The notes under the pieces: model-generated
Database searches by the model: none
Told to the model about the DNA's origin: nothing
Seen by the model: the letters and a program-made list of their open reading frames with translations, nothing else
Program-made: the position numbers and the translations under genes
Origin: CBDFGT01 sp965247225
Lineage (GTDB): Bacteria; Pseudomonadota; Alphaproteobacteria; Rhizobiales; Rhizobiaceae
Length of the DNA stretch: 35,786 bases
Assembly (NCBI GenBank): GCA_965247225.1
Contig: CBDFGT010000026.1
Coordinates: forward strand, 1 to 35,786
Reading direction: 5' to 3'
Part shown: positions 13,070-22,449 of the stretch, one piece after another
Layout of the letters: each line of letters starts with the position of its first letter
Position numbering within the stretch: the first letter of the stretch is position 1

Positions 13070-14356
13070 ATGGCGCATGTGGTTGTTTTGGGTGCCGGTC
13101 TGGGCGGGACCATCATGGCTTATGAATTGCGGGACATGCTGGGCCGCGATGACAAGGTTACCCTCATCAGCAAGGGATCGACCTATTCCTTTGTACCCTC
13201 GAATCCCTGGGTGGCTGTTGGCTGGCGAGACCGCGAGACCATCGAGGTTGACCTCGCCCCTGCCTGCCAGAAACGCGATATTACGCTTTTCCCGCAGGGT
13301 GCCTCCCGTCTGCATGCAGATGAAAACCGGGTAGAACTGACAGACGGAACATCTGTCCGCTATGACTATCTGGTCATCGCCACCGGCCCCGAGCTGGCTT
13401 TCGATGAAATTCCAGGCTTTGGTCCGGACGGCCATACGCAGTCAGTCTGCCATATCGATCATGCGCTTGCCGCGAAAGATGCGTTTGACAGGCTGGTCAC
13501 ACACCCCGGTCCTGTGGTGATTGGCGCCGTGCAGGGCGCGTCCTGTTTTGGTCCTGCCTATGAATTTGCTTTCATTCTGGACAAGGCGCTGCGGGATGCC
13601 AAAGTGCGGGACCGTGTGCCGATGACCTTTGTGACCTCCGAGCCCTATATCGGCCATCTCGGCCTTGATGGTGTCGGCGATACCAAGGGCCTGCTCGAAA
13701 GCGAAATGCGCAATCATCACATCAAATGGGTGACCAATGCCAAAGTGCTCAAGGTCGAGGCCGACAAGATTACCGCCGAGGAACTGAATGAAGACGGCAG
13801 CCAGAAGGCCATTCATGACATTCCGGCAGTGTTCTCCATGATGCTGCCAGCCTTTCGCGGTGTTGCAGCCGTTCGGGACATTGACGGACTGACGAATCCG
13901 CGCGGGTTCATCCTGGTCGACAAGTACCAGCAGAACAGCAAATACAGAAACATCTTCGCCGTTGGCGTATGCGTTGCCATTCCGCCTGTGGGGAAAACGC
14001 CTGTCCCTGTCGGCGTACCCAAAACAGGGTTTATGATTGAATCCATGGTTTCGGCAACAGCGCATAACATTGCCCGTCTGGTGGAGGGCAAGGAACCCAA
14101 CGCCCAGGGCACATGGAATGCCGTGTGTCTGGCCGATTTCGGTGACGGGGGCATTGCCTTTGTTGCACAGCCACAAATTCCGCCCCGCAATGTCAACTGG
14201 TCATCTTCGGGTATGTGGGTTCATGCTGCCAAGGTCGGCTTTGAGAAATATTTCCTGCACAAGGTCAGGCGCGGCAAGTCGGAACCGTTTTACGAGAAGC
14301 TGGCCTTGCAGGTTCTCGGTATCGACAAGCTGAAATCCATCAAGCTGGACGGATGA
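13070..14356 (+). CDS. sqr: sulfide:quinone oxidoreductase
   Basis: FAD enzyme of the disulfide-reductase fold that oxidises sulfide to sulfane sulfur and passes electrons to the membrane quinone pool. The 428-residue protein starts MAHVVVLGAGLGGTIMAYEL with the GxGxxG dinucleotide site. All three redox cysteines expected of the family are seen: C127 (SVCHIDHA), C159 (GASCFGPAYEF) and C353 (NAVCLADFGD); VPVGVPKTGFMIESM is the quinone-side segment. The C-terminal part has amphipathic helices for membrane attachment. ATG 13070 is chosen over 13043 because of a strong GGGAGG site at 13056-13061. A long palindrome upstream suggests repression relieved by sulfide. No persulfide dioxygenase or rhodanese gene is adjacent. 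Confidence 0.9.
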   Translation: MAHVVVLGAGLGGTIMAYELRDMLGRDDKVTLISKGSTYSFVPSNPWVAVGWRDRETIEVDLAPACQKRDITLFPQGASRLHADENRVELTDGTSVRYDYLVIATGPELAFDEIPGFGPDGHTQSVCHIDHALAAKDAFDRLVTHPGPVVIGAVQGASCFGPAYEFAFILDKALRDAKVRDRVPMTFVTSEPYIGHLGLDGVGDTKGLLESEMRNHHIKWVTNAKVLKVEADKITAEELNEDGSQKAIHDIPAVFSMMLPAFRGVAAVRDIDGLTNPRGFILVDKYQQNSKYRNIFAVGVCVAIPPVGKTPVPVGVPKTGFMIESMVSATAHNIARLVEGKEPNAQGTWNAVCLADFGDGGIAFVAQPQIPPRNVNWSSSGMWVHAAKVGFEKYFLHKVRRGKSEPFYEKLALQVLGIDKLKSIKLDG

Positions 14357-14384
14357 CCCAAACACCCCATCAAGGGTCGTCCTG

Positions 14385-14403
14385 AAAAAAGGCGGCTTTT
14401 TTT
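14385..14403 (+). terminator. A/T-rich hairpin terminator after sqr
   Basis: aaaaaag (14385-14391), loop gcgg, ctttttt (14396-14402). The stem is weak but followed by the T run expected for termination, 30 bases after the sqr stop. Confidence 0.4.
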
Positions 14404-14552
14404 GCTTGGCCGGTCATGCGTGTCTGGAAATTACGACAGAAGTATCTGCCCGTTGCGATCTTCAGGTGTGCCCTCATCTGATCCTTGACTGTACGGAAAC
14501 GCCCCGCTTCCGGTTCGGGGACGGGGCGCTGCACCTCATTCAAACGGAGACA

Positions 14553-15392
14553 TCAGGCGTCTGCAACAACCAGCTGTTTTTGTGTGCCAAGACCTTCGAT
14601 GCCAAGCTCGATCACATCACCGGCTTTCAGATATTGCGGTGGCTTGAAGCCCATGCCAACGCCCGGCGGGGTGCCTGTGGAAATGATATCGCCCGGCTGC
14701 AGGCTCATGAACTGGCTGAGATAGCTCACCACATGGGCAACACCATAGACCATGGTCTTGCTGGAGCCATCCTGTTTGGTAACGCCATTGACCGTGAGCC
14801 ACATTTTCAAGTTTTGTGGATCCGCAATCTCGTCACGGGTCACCAGCCATGGTCCGGTCGGGCCGAATGTGTCGCAAGATTTGCCTTTGGTCCACTGACC
14901 GGAACGCCTGATCTGGAAATCGCGCTCCGACACATCGTTGATGACGCAATAACCGGCGACATGGTCCAATGCGTTTTCCTTGCTGACATATTTGGCCGTC
15001 TTGCCGATCACCACACCCAGCTCGACTTCCCAGTCCGTTGCCACCGAGCCACGCGGAATGGCAACATCATCATTCGGTCCGACGATGGCTGATGTGGCTT
15101 TCATGAAGATCACCGGCTCCGGCGGTACGTCCATGCCGGATTCGGCGGCATGGTCTGCAAAATTCAGACCGATGCAAATGAATTTGCCTGTTCCTGCAAC
15201 GCAGGCACCCAGACGCGGCGAACCGGAAACCAGAGGCAGAGAGGACAGGTCAAGACCCTTTGCCCAGCCAAAATCGGCCAAGGCATCACCCTTGAGATCC
15301 GTGATAACACCGCCGAGATCACGGATATTGCCGTCCTGATCCAGAACGCCGGGTTTTTCCTGGCCCTGCGGCCCATAACGCAAAAATTTCAT
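14553..15392 (-). CDS. fumarylacetoacetate hydrolase family enzyme
   Basis: A 279-residue enzyme of the FAH superfamily, which hydrolyses or decarboxylates C-C bonds in diketo acids using a divalent metal. The core motif GLNFADHAAESG (residues 75-86) and the metal ligands E122 and E124 (WEVELGVVIG) and D153 (INDVSERD) are present; TGTPPGVGMG is the typical C-terminal loop. Relatives act as fumarylpyruvate hydrolases, 2-hydroxyhepta-2,4-dienedioate isomerases or 2,4-diketo-3-deoxy-sugar-acid hydrolases; the substrate cannot be told. ATG 15392 is preferred over 15422 because of an AAAGGA site and family length. It runs the same way as hutF-hutC but 197 bases lie between, so it probably has its own promoter. 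Confidence 0.88.
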   Translation of the reverse strand: MKFLRYGPQGQEKPGVLDQDGNIRDLGGVITDLKGDALADFGWAKGLDLSSLPLVSGSPRLGACVAGTGKFICIGLNFADHAAESGMDVPPEPVIFMKATSAIVGPNDDVAIPRGSVATDWEVELGVVIGKTAKYVSKENALDHVAGYCVINDVSERDFQIRRSGQWTKGKSCDTFGPTGPWLVTRDEIADPQNLKMWLTVNGVTKQDGSSKTMVYGVAHVVSYLSQFMSLQPGDIISTGTPPGVGMGFKPPQYLKAGDVIELGIEGLGTQKQLVVADA

Positions 15393-15588
15393 CGATTGGT
15401 CCTTTATAGATAAACATACCATTTATGGAGACAGCCATAATACTGAAGCTTGTGTGCGTCAATTGACATGCGGGAAAGTGCACGGTCCGGAGTTGCCCGG
15501 CATGATGTTTGTCACAGGCTTGAACCATGTGACGGATGCCATATTCCCCGCAGGGACTGTGTTCCGGTTGTCATCCATGCATTTTGCA

Positions 15589-16311
15589 TTACACCTTCTG
15601 GCTGGGTGTAAACCGTGCTGTCAGGGCATGGCTTGCACCGATATAGGAAAGCCTGACCTGTGTGAGATATTCCTCTTGCCAAAGCGTGCGGCGCTCCACA
15701 ACCAGACAGGCTGTACCAACCGGAGCTTTCAGCATTTCCGCCATACGGGCAGATGCGCCAAGTGCACGGATCGTATGTTCGGCAGCACTCCAGGGAACAC
15801 GCCTGATGAGCCATGGGCTTGGCGGTTCACTTTCAAAACTGGCCTGCTCCGCCTCCGGCACGGCTTTCAGATTGATCAGCCGGTCTTCCAGGCAGAAGGG
15901 TTTTTTGCCTGCAAAGTGCAGAGCCTCCAGTGCCAGAACCGGCGTTGATACCACCAGCCCCAGGCGTTGCCTGTCCTCACCATTCGCCTTGCGGCGCTGG
16001 CGCGACACCAACTGATACTGATAGGACAATCCCAGCGAAGCCACCTCGGACTTGATGTCGGAAATTTCCAGCACTGCCGATTGCGTATGGGGCCGGATGA
16101 CAAAACTGCCGGATTTGCGCCTTCGCTCAATCAACCCGTCCCTGGCAAGCTGGCCCAGAACCTTGTTCGCGGTCATGCGCGAACATTGATATTGGGCCGC
16201 CAGATCTGTCTCGAACGGAATCCGGTGTCCGGGCGGCCACAGGCCCGACAGGATATTGTCCTGAAGGTCCGACAGGATGCGATGATGGAGTGTTTGCGGT
16301 TCTTCAGCCAT
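15589..16311 (-). CDS. hutC: histidine utilisation repressor HutC (GntR/HutC family)
   Basis: Transcriptional repressor of the hut genes, released by urocanate. About 240 residues: N-terminal winged helix (about 5-72; FETDLAAQYQCSRMTANKVL is the helix-turn-helix) and a C-terminal UTRA effector domain (about 90-235; RLINLKAVPEAE and VVERRTLWQEEYLTQVRLSY are characteristic). The start may be ATG 16311 or TTG 16317. It follows hutF by 8 bases on the same strand, so hutF-hutC is an operon, which makes the repressor autoregulated through the operator at 17709-17724. A small stem-loop (15589-15611) overlaps the 3' end. Confidence 0.93.
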   Translation of the reverse strand: MAEEPQTLHHRILSDLQDNILSGLWPPGHRIPFETDLAAQYQCSRMTANKVLGQLARDGLIERRRKSGSFVIRPHTQSAVLEISDIKSEVASLGLSYQYQLVSRQRRKANGEDRQRLGLVVSTPVLALEALHFAGKKPFCLEDRLINLKAVPEAEQASFESEPPSPWLIRRVPWSAAEHTIRALGASARMAEMLKAPVGTACLVVERRTLWQEEYLTQVRLSYIGASHALTARFTPSQKV

Positions 16312-16319
16312 GTGCAATT

Positions 16320-17666
16320 CTAAAGCGTTTCCATCAGTTGGGTCATGGCTTTGGCAAAGCGGTCGGCAATGGTCTGCCGATGGCGGTGCTGCCCCTGTGA
16401 AACCTGCTTTTGACCGGCAACCCAGACCGTGTCAACCTTTGCACCATTGGCAAAGATCCAGTGATCGAGAATGGCATCATCGCGGTATCCGACCGGATGA
16501 TGAAGGGCGAGACTGACACAATCCATCGGCAGGCCAACTGCAAGGCCGGCCTTAATGCCTGTTGCCGCAGCACCGCCCCTCACCGCTGCATCAAAAAGCG
16601 TCCGGCCCGTCGATTTGCCTTCCTGACAGAGGACATTGCGCTGGAGATGCAACAGGCGTTGCGAATATTCAAGCTGGCGCAATTCATCCGGAATCCCGAT
16701 CAGCCCGTTGGAATCTGAGCCAATGCCAAAATGGCCACCCTGGCTGATAAAATCCGGGGCCGGAAATGTGCCGTCCCCCAGATTGGCTTCCGTGACCGGG
16801 CAGAGGCCCGCAATGGCACCGGCCTGCGCCATTCTGCGGGTTTCCTCTGCGGTCATGTGGGTCGCATGGATGAAACACCAGCGATGTCCGGGTGCAACGT
16901 TGTCGAGCAGCCATTCAACCGGACGCGCGCCGGACCAGCGCAGGCAATCCTCCACCTCCCTGACCTGTTCTGCCACGTGAATGTGGATCGGCCCCTCAAA
17001 ATCGAGGGTCTGCAAATCTTTGAGCTCCTGTGGTGTTACGGCCCGCAACGAATGCGGGGCAATGCCTGCCACAGGGTTGGCAAGCGGCTTGACCGCCTGT
17101 TGCGCGGCACCAAGAATGGCCGCAAAACTTTCGGGATCATTGATGAACCGGCGCTGGCCATCCCCCGGAGCCAACCCGCCAAAACCGGAATGGGCGTAGA
17201 AGACCGGCAACAATGTCAGGCCAATACCTGTTTCACTTGCAGACGCGGCAATGCGACCGGCCAGTTCGCCGATATTTGCATAGGGCCTGCCATCCGGCGC
17301 ATGGTGGAGATAGTGAAACTCGCCGACACGGGTGAAGCCTGCCTCGAGCATTTCAACATAGAGCTGCGCGGCAATGGCCTCCATCTGGTCTGGCGACATG
17401 GAAAGGGCAAAGCGATACATGATATCGCGCCAGCTCCAGAAATTGTCTGTCGAAGCCCCTCGTATTTCTGCAAGCCCTGCCATTGCGCGCTGAAAGGCAT
17501 GAGAATGCAGGTTGGCCATGCCAGGCAGGAGGATGGCATGCTGCTCGTCCCCGGACTGCGCGCCCGTGTCCGGCTCCAATGCGCTGATCCGTCCGTCTGC
17601 AATGCTGATGCGCACATTGTGTTTCCAGCCGTCAGGAGTCAGCACAGATTTGGCATGAATGGACAC
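16320..17666 (-). CDS. hutF: N-formimidoyl-L-glutamate deiminase
   Basis: Amidohydrolase-superfamily enzyme that deaminates N-formimidoylglutamate to N-formylglutamate and ammonia, the fourth step of the five-step histidine route. The 448-residue TIM barrel carries the metal ligands H54 and H56 in MANLHSHAFQRAM, and further expected residues in HIHVAEQ, FIHATHM and GIGSDSNG. The GTG at 17666 (VSIHAKSVLTPDG) is chosen because an AAAGGGAAAC site precedes it and the length fits the family; the TTG at 17699 lies near the operator and has no such site. It is the first gene of the minus-strand hutF-hutC operon, divergent from hutI. Confidence 0.95.
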   Translation of the reverse strand: MSIHAKSVLTPDGWKHNVRISIADGRISALEPDTGAQSGDEQHAILLPGMANLHSHAFQRAMAGLAEIRGASTDNFWSWRDIMYRFALSMSPDQMEAIAAQLYVEMLEAGFTRVGEFHYLHHAPDGRPYANIGELAGRIAASASETGIGLTLLPVFYAHSGFGGLAPGDGQRRFINDPESFAAILGAAQQAVKPLANPVAGIAPHSLRAVTPQELKDLQTLDFEGPIHIHVAEQVREVEDCLRWSGARPVEWLLDNVAPGHRWCFIHATHMTAEETRRMAQAGAIAGLCPVTEANLGDGTFPAPDFISQGGHFGIGSDSNGLIGIPDELRQLEYSQRLLHLQRNVLCQEGKSTGRTLFDAAVRGGAAATGIKAGLAVGLPMDCVSLALHHPVGYRDDAILDHWIFANGAKVDTVWVAGQKQVSQGQHRHRQTIADRFAKAMTQLMETL

Positions 17667-17708
17667 GGGTTGTTTCCCTTTCGATAAAATCCCTTGCAAA
17701 ACTGATTA

Positions 17709-17724
17709 TTATGTATATACATAA
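17709..17724. promoter_or_regulatory. HutC operator candidate
   Basis: ttatgtatatacataa is a 16-bp perfect palindrome with the TGTATATACA core typical of HutC/GntR sites. It lies between the divergent hutF-hutC and hutI-hutH-hutU-hutD operons, 43 bases from the hutF start and 29 from that of hutI, so one repressor dimer could control both. Confidence 0.8.
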
Positions 17725-17752
17725 AAAATCCAAAAGAAAAGGCCCATTCCTG

Positions 17753-18991
17753 ATGCGCAAAGCCAGTTCATCCTCTGATCCCAACCGGATTGTATTGCAC
17801 AATGTGCGGCTGGCAACCATGCGACCCGACATGGACGGGCTCGGTATCGTTGAACAGGCGAGCCTTGCCATCTGCGGCAGCAGGATTGTGTTTGCCGGTG
17901 CGACAGCAGACATGCCAGCCGCATTGTCCGATGCTGACACGGTGATCGATTGCAAAGGCCGCTGGGTTACGCCCGGGCTGGTGGATTGCCATACGCATCT
18001 TGTGCATGCTGGCAATCGCTCGCATGAATTTGAAATGCGGCTTGCAGGTGCTTCCTATGAGGATGTGGCGCGGGCCGGGGGAGGTATCGTTTCTTCTGTG
18101 AGATCGCTTCGTGCTGCCAGCGAGGCCGAGCTTCTGGCACAGGCCCTGCCCCGCCTTGATGCGCTGATGGCAGAAGGGGTGACAACCGTGGAAATCAAGT
18201 CCGGCTACGGGCTGGATGTGGAAAACGAAGCAAAATCGCTGCGCGTTGCGCGTGCGCTTGAAGATCACCGGGCCATTTCCATTCGTACCAGTTTTCTGGG
18301 TGCGCATGCCCTGCCTCCGGAATTTGCGGGCGACACGGCTGGCTATCTCGACCTTGTCATCGACCATATGCTGCCTGCAATTGCCAATGCCGGTCTTGCT
18401 GATGCCGTGGACGGTTTTTGCGAAGGCATTGCATTTTCGCCGGATGAAATCTCCCGTGTCCTTGATGCAGCGCGTGCGCTTGGCCTGCCTGTGAAGCTGC
18501 ATGCAGACCAATTGTCGAACCTCAATGGTGCCGCCCTTGCCGCCCGCTACAATGCCCTGTCTGCCGATCATGTGGAATATACCGATGAGGCAGGCGCAAA
18601 GGCCATGGCTGCGGCCGGCACTGTCGGGGTTCTCCTGCCCGGAGCCTTCTACTTTATTCGCGAGACGCAAAAGCCGCCGGTTGCCCTGTTTCGCAAGCAT
18701 GGTGTTGCCATGGCGCTTGCCACGGACAACAATCCCGGCACATCACCGCTGACATCGCTGCTGTTGACCATGAATATGGGCGCAACCCTGTTTGGCATGA
18801 CCATCGAGGAATGTTTGCGGGGTGTGACCCGTAATGCTGCCAAAGCGCTCGGCCTTGCCAGTGAGACGGGAACGCTTGAAGCCGGCAAATGGGCTGATCT
18901 GGCGATCTGGGATATCGAGCGGCCTGCCGATCTGGTCTATCGCATGGGCTATAACCCGTTGTGGAGGCGGATTTGCCGGGGGCAGATATGA
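17753..18991 (+). CDS. hutI: imidazolonepropionase
   Basis: Hydrolyses 4-imidazolone-5-propanoate to N-formimidoylglutamate, the third step of histidine breakdown, in the cytoplasm. 412 residues of the amidohydrolase superfamily; metal ligands H80 and H82 are in VTPGLVDCHTHLVHAGNRS, with later ligands in LHADQL and ATDNNPG. EIKSGYGLD is a family signature. The ATG at 17753 is used because the in-frame ATG at 17711 lies inside the HutC operator and has no ribosome binding site, whereas AAGG stands about 10 bases before 17753. It is the first gene of the plus-strand operon; hutH follows after 43 bases. Confidence 0.95.
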   Translation: MRKASSSSDPNRIVLHNVRLATMRPDMDGLGIVEQASLAICGSRIVFAGATADMPAALSDADTVIDCKGRWVTPGLVDCHTHLVHAGNRSHEFEMRLAGASYEDVARAGGGIVSSVRSLRAASEAELLAQALPRLDALMAEGVTTVEIKSGYGLDVENEAKSLRVARALEDHRAISIRTSFLGAHALPPEFAGDTAGYLDLVIDHMLPAIANAGLADAVDGFCEGIAFSPDEISRVLDAARALGLPVKLHADQLSNLNGAALAARYNALSADHVEYTDEAGAKAMAAAGTVGVLLPGAFYFIRETQKPPVALFRKHGVAMALATDNNPGTSPLTSLLLTMNMGATLFGMTIEECLRGVTRNAAKALGLASETGTLEAGKWADLAIWDIERPADLVYRMGYNPLWRRICRGQI

Positions 18992-19034
18992 CAGTTTTTC
19001 ATTTCCCGCACCTTTCCCTTTCAGGAGCACAGCT

Positions 19035-20564
19035 ATGACCCTTGTTCTTGCGCCCGGCTCCGTGCCGCTTGCAACACTTGAAACCCTTTACCGGACGGGC
19101 GAAAGCGCCAGACTGGATGCCGCTTTTCATGCCGGTATCGAAAAGGCAGCGGCCCGTATTGCAGAAATTGCGGCAGGCGATGTTGCCGTCTACGGGATCA
19201 ATACTGGCTTTGGCAAACTGGCCAGTATCCGCATCAACCCGGCAGATGTTGCCACCTTGCAGCGCAATCTGATCCTGTCGCATTGCTGTGGCGTGGGTGC
19301 ACCGCTTGCCGACGCTATTGTGCGCCTTATCATGGTTCTGAAACTCATCTCGCTTGGACGTGGCGCATCCGGCGTGCGCATGGAGATTGTTTCCCTGATC
19401 GAGGCCATGCTGGAAGCAGGCGTGACCCCGGTTATTCCGGAAAAGGGGTCGGTTGGTGCCTCCGGCGATCTTGCGCCGCTGGCCCATATGGCCGCCGTGA
19501 TGATGGGAGAAGGCGAAGCCTTTTATCAAGGGCAAAGGCTCAGTGGTGCACAAGCCCTGCGTAAGGCCGGACTTGCGCCCGTAAAACTGGCGGCCAAGGA
19601 AGGTCTGGCACTGATCAACGGTACCCAGGTTTCAACAGCCCTTGCGCTGGCCGGGCTTTTCCGCGCCCATCGCGCGGCTCAGGCTGCCCTGATTACCGGT
19701 GCCCTTTCAACCGATGCCGCCATGGGATCGTCTGCGCCGTTTCATGCAGATATCCACACATTGCGCGGTCATCGCGGACAGATCGATGCTGCAGCAAGCC
19801 TGCGCAATCTCCTGTCAGGTTCGATGATCCGCGACAGCCATCTGGATGGCGACGAACGGGTACAGGATCCCTATTGCATTCGCTGCCAGCCACAGGTGGA
19901 CGGAGCCTGCCTCGACCTGTTGCGGTCTGCGGGCAGGACACTGGAAACCGAAGCCAATGCCGTAACGGACAATCCGCTGGTTCTGCCGGATGGCTCTGTT
20001 GTTTCGGGCGGCAATTTTCATGCAGAGCCTGTGGCCTTTGCCGCAGACCAGATTGCACTGGCAATCTGTGAAATCGGGGCTATTGCCCAGCGCCGTATCG
20101 CTCTGCTGGTCGACCCCTCCTTGAGCTTTGGCCTGCCAGCCTTTCTGGCCAAAGCGCCGGGGCTGAATTCGGGCCTGATGATCGCAGAAGTGACATCGGC
20201 TGCACTGATGAGCGAGAACAAACAGATGGCCCATCCGGCATCGGTCGACAGCACCCCCACGTCTGCCAATCAGGAAGACCACGTATCCATGGCCTGCCAT
20301 GGTGCAAGACGGCTGCTGCCAATGACCGATAACCTGAATGGCATTATCGGAATCGAGGCCATGACGGCAGCGCAGGGTGTGGAATTTCGTGCGCCTTTAA
20401 CCACCAGCACCGAGCTTGCCAGGGCTATGGCAGCCATCCGCTCCCGTATCGCAACCCTGGAGGTTGACCGCTACATGGCTGATGATCTGGAAGCGGCGGC
20501 TGATCTGGTGGCCAGCGGAACATTGCAGGCCAGCGTGAGCCCCGATTTGCTGCCGGGGTTGTGA
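19035..20564 (+). CDS. hutH: histidine ammonia-lyase
   Basis: Removes ammonia from L-histidine to form urocanate, the first step of the pathway. 509 residues. The autocatalytic MIO cofactor triad A142-S143-G144 lies in GSVGASGDLAPLAHM, at the same numbers as in the Pseudomonas enzyme. Other active-site segments are YGINTGFG (53-60), NGTQVSTA, and QEDHVSMACHGAR near the C-terminus. The ATG at 19035 follows a GGAG site; the open frame extends upstream into hutI but has no start with support. It is co-transcribed with hutI and hutU, although a 134-bp inverted-repeat element separates it from hutU. Confidence 0.97.
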   Translation: MTLVLAPGSVPLATLETLYRTGESARLDAAFHAGIEKAAARIAEIAAGDVAVYGINTGFGKLASIRINPADVATLQRNLILSHCCGVGAPLADAIVRLIMVLKLISLGRGASGVRMEIVSLIEAMLEAGVTPVIPEKGSVGASGDLAPLAHMAAVMMGEGEAFYQGQRLSGAQALRKAGLAPVKLAAKEGLALINGTQVSTALALAGLFRAHRAAQAALITGALSTDAAMGSSAPFHADIHTLRGHRGQIDAAASLRNLLSGSMIRDSHLDGDERVQDPYCIRCQPQVDGACLDLLRSAGRTLETEANAVTDNPLVLPDGSVVSGGNFHAEPVAFAADQIALAICEIGAIAQRRIALLVDPSLSFGLPAFLAKAPGLNSGLMIAEVTSAALMSENKQMAHPASVDSTPTSANQEDHVSMACHGARRLLPMTDNLNGIIGIEAMTAAQGVEFRAPLTTSTELARAMAAIRSRIATLEVDRYMADDLEAAADLVASGTLQASVSPDLLPGL

Positions 20565-20588
20565 TGGATGGTCATTGTTACACAAAAG

Positions 20589-20722
20589 ACCCCTCCCCAA
20601 CCCTCTCCACAGGGGGGAGGGAGTTCTTCTGCGGACGCTGCTCCCCCGTGCTCCATCTGAAACCGAGGGCTGAAACAGACGATGTCGCCCCCTCCCCCTT
20701 GTGGGGAGGGTTGGGGAGGGGT
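20589..20722. repeat. 33-bp inverted-repeat element (rhizobial intergenic palindrome type)
   Basis: Arms 20589-20621 and 20690-20722 are reverse complements at 31 of 33 positions, rich in cccctcccc/ggggagggg, with 68 bases between them. Such elements are scattered between genes in Hyphomicrobiales (similar in style to RIME-like or REP-like repeats). No coding capacity. Here it lies inside the hut operon between hutH and hutU, where its transcript would fold into a very stable hairpin and could alter expression of hutU and hutD. Confidence 0.85.
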
Positions 20723-20775
20723 TTTTCCCATTTTGAATTTGACCGCAGAAACACGATCCAGACGGAGAACCAGCC

Positions 20776-22449
20776 ATGACCAATCCACGCCATAATATCC
20801 GCACGATCCGCGCCGCAAGGGGCAATGACCTGACGGCCAAAAGCTGGCTGACGGAAGCGCCGCTGCGCATGCTGATGAACAATCTTGACCCGGATGTTGC
20901 CGAAAACCCCAACGAGTTGGTGGTCTATGGCGGTATTGGCCGTGCGGCCCGGACATGGGACGATTTTGACCGGATCGTCGCATCCCTGCGCGACCTGAAT
21001 GAGGAGGAAACCCTGCTGGTGCAATCCGGCAAGCCGGTCGGCATTTTCCGGACCCATAAAGACGCACCACGGGTGTTGATTGCCAATTCCAACCTGGTGC
21101 CGCACTGGGCAACATGGGACCATTTCAACGAACTGGATAAAAAGGGACTGGCCATGTATGGCCAGATGACAGCCGGCTCGTGGATCTATATCGGCACACA
21201 GGGCATTGTTCAGGGAACCTATGAGACCTTTGTCGAGGCCGGCCGCCAGCATTATGACGGTAACCTGAAAGGCAGATGGATTCTTACTGGTGGTCTTGGC
21301 GGCATGGGCGGCGCACAGCCGCTGGCAGCCGTCATGGCCGGTGCCTGCTGTCTTGCCGTTGAATGCAACCCGGATTCCATCGACTTTCGCCTGCGGACCC
21401 GCTATGTGGATGCAAAGGCCGAGACCCTTGATGACGCTCTGGCCATGATCGACCGCTGGACGAAGGCAGGGGAAGCCAAATCCGTGGGTCTTCTGGGCAA
21501 TGCGGCGGAAATTCTGCCGGAACTCGTCAAACGCGGGGTTCGCCCGGACATTGTGACCGACCAGACTTCGGCGCATGATCCGATCAACGGCTATTTGCCG
21601 ATCGGCTGGAGCATGGCGGAATGGAAAGCCAGGCGCGAGAGCGACCCAAAGGGCGTGGAGCGGGCCGCCCGCGCATCTATGAAGCTACATGTTCAGGCGA
21701 TGCTGGATTTCTGGCATGCCGGTGTTCCGACACTCGACTATGGCAATAATATCCGTCAGGTGGCAAAGGATGAAGGTCTGGAACATGCCTTTGATTTCCC
21801 GGGGTTTGTTCCCGCCTATATCCGCCCGCTGTTTTGTCGTGGCATTGGTCCGTTCCGCTGGGCAGCCCTTTCCGGAGATCCGGAGGATATTTACAAGACA
21901 GACGCCAGGGTCAAGGAACTGACGCCGGGCAACACCCATTTGCACAATTGGCTGGATATGGCCCGCGCACGCATTGCCTTTCAGGGTCTGCCCGCCCGGA
22001 TCTGCTGGGTCGGCCTTGGCGACCGCCATCGTCTGGGTCTGGCCTTCAATGAAATGGTTCGCAGCGGCGAACTTTCCGCTCCGGTGGTCATCGGGCGGGA
22101 CCATCTGGATTCCGGTTCTGTTGCCTCGCCCAACCGTGAAACAGAAGCGATGAAGGATGGATCAGATGCGGTTTCCGACTGGCCGCTTCTCAATGCGCTG
22201 CTCAACACCGCGTCTGGAGCAACATGGGTCTCGCTACACCATGGCGGCGGTGTGGGCATGGGCTTTTCCCAGCATTCCGGCATGGTGATCTGCTGCGACG
22301 GAACAGAAGATGCCGACCGTCGCATCGGCAATGTTCTCTGGAATGATCCTGCAACAGGTGTTATGCGCCATGCTGATGCCGGATATGACATTGCGCTCGA
22401 CTGTGCCCGTGAACAGGGCCTGCGTCTGCCGGGTATTCTGGGGAACTGA
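20776..22449 (+). CDS. hutU: urocanate hydratase
   Basis: Adds water to urocanate to give 4-imidazolone-5-propanoate, using tightly bound NAD+ as an electrophile; second step of the pathway. 557 residues, the normal length. Recognisable are YGGIGRAAR (51-59), LTGGLGGMGGAQPLA (NAD-binding region), the cysteine-containing FVPAYIRPLFCRGIGPFRWA with the conserved active-site cysteine, and the C-terminal HHGGGVGMGFSQHSG. A GGAG site lies before the ATG. The stop overlaps the hutD start by one base (TGATG), so the two are translationally coupled. Confidence 0.97.
   Translation: MTNPRHNIRTIRAARGNDLTAKSWLTEAPLRMLMNNLDPDVAENPNELVVYGGIGRAARTWDDFDRIVASLRDLNEEETLLVQSGKPVGIFRTHKDAPRVLIANSNLVPHWATWDHFNELDKKGLAMYGQMTAGSWIYIGTQGIVQGTYETFVEAGRQHYDGNLKGRWILTGGLGGMGGAQPLAAVMAGACCLAVECNPDSIDFRLRTRYVDAKAETLDDALAMIDRWTKAGEAKSVGLLGNAAEILPELVKRGVRPDIVTDQTSAHDPINGYLPIGWSMAEWKARRESDPKGVERAARASMKLHVQAMLDFWHAGVPTLDYGNNIRQVAKDEGLEHAFDFPGFVPAYIRPLFCRGIGPFRWAALSGDPEDIYKTDARVKELTPGNTHLHNWLDMARARIAFQGLPARICWVGLGDRHRLGLAFNEMVRSGELSAPVVIGRDHLDSGSVASPNRETEAMKDGSDAVSDWPLLNALLNTASGATWVSLHHGGGVGMGFSQHSGMVICCDGTEDADRRIGNVLWNDPATGVMRHADAGYDIALDCAREQGLRLPGILGN

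Noticed and set aside
16731..17687. A 318-residue plus-strand frame
   Set aside because: Antisense shadow of hutF with no family motif.
20561..20779. A small plus-strand gene between hutH and hutU
   Set aside because: The frame is made of the inverted-repeat element, has no ribosome binding site and encodes low-complexity sequence.
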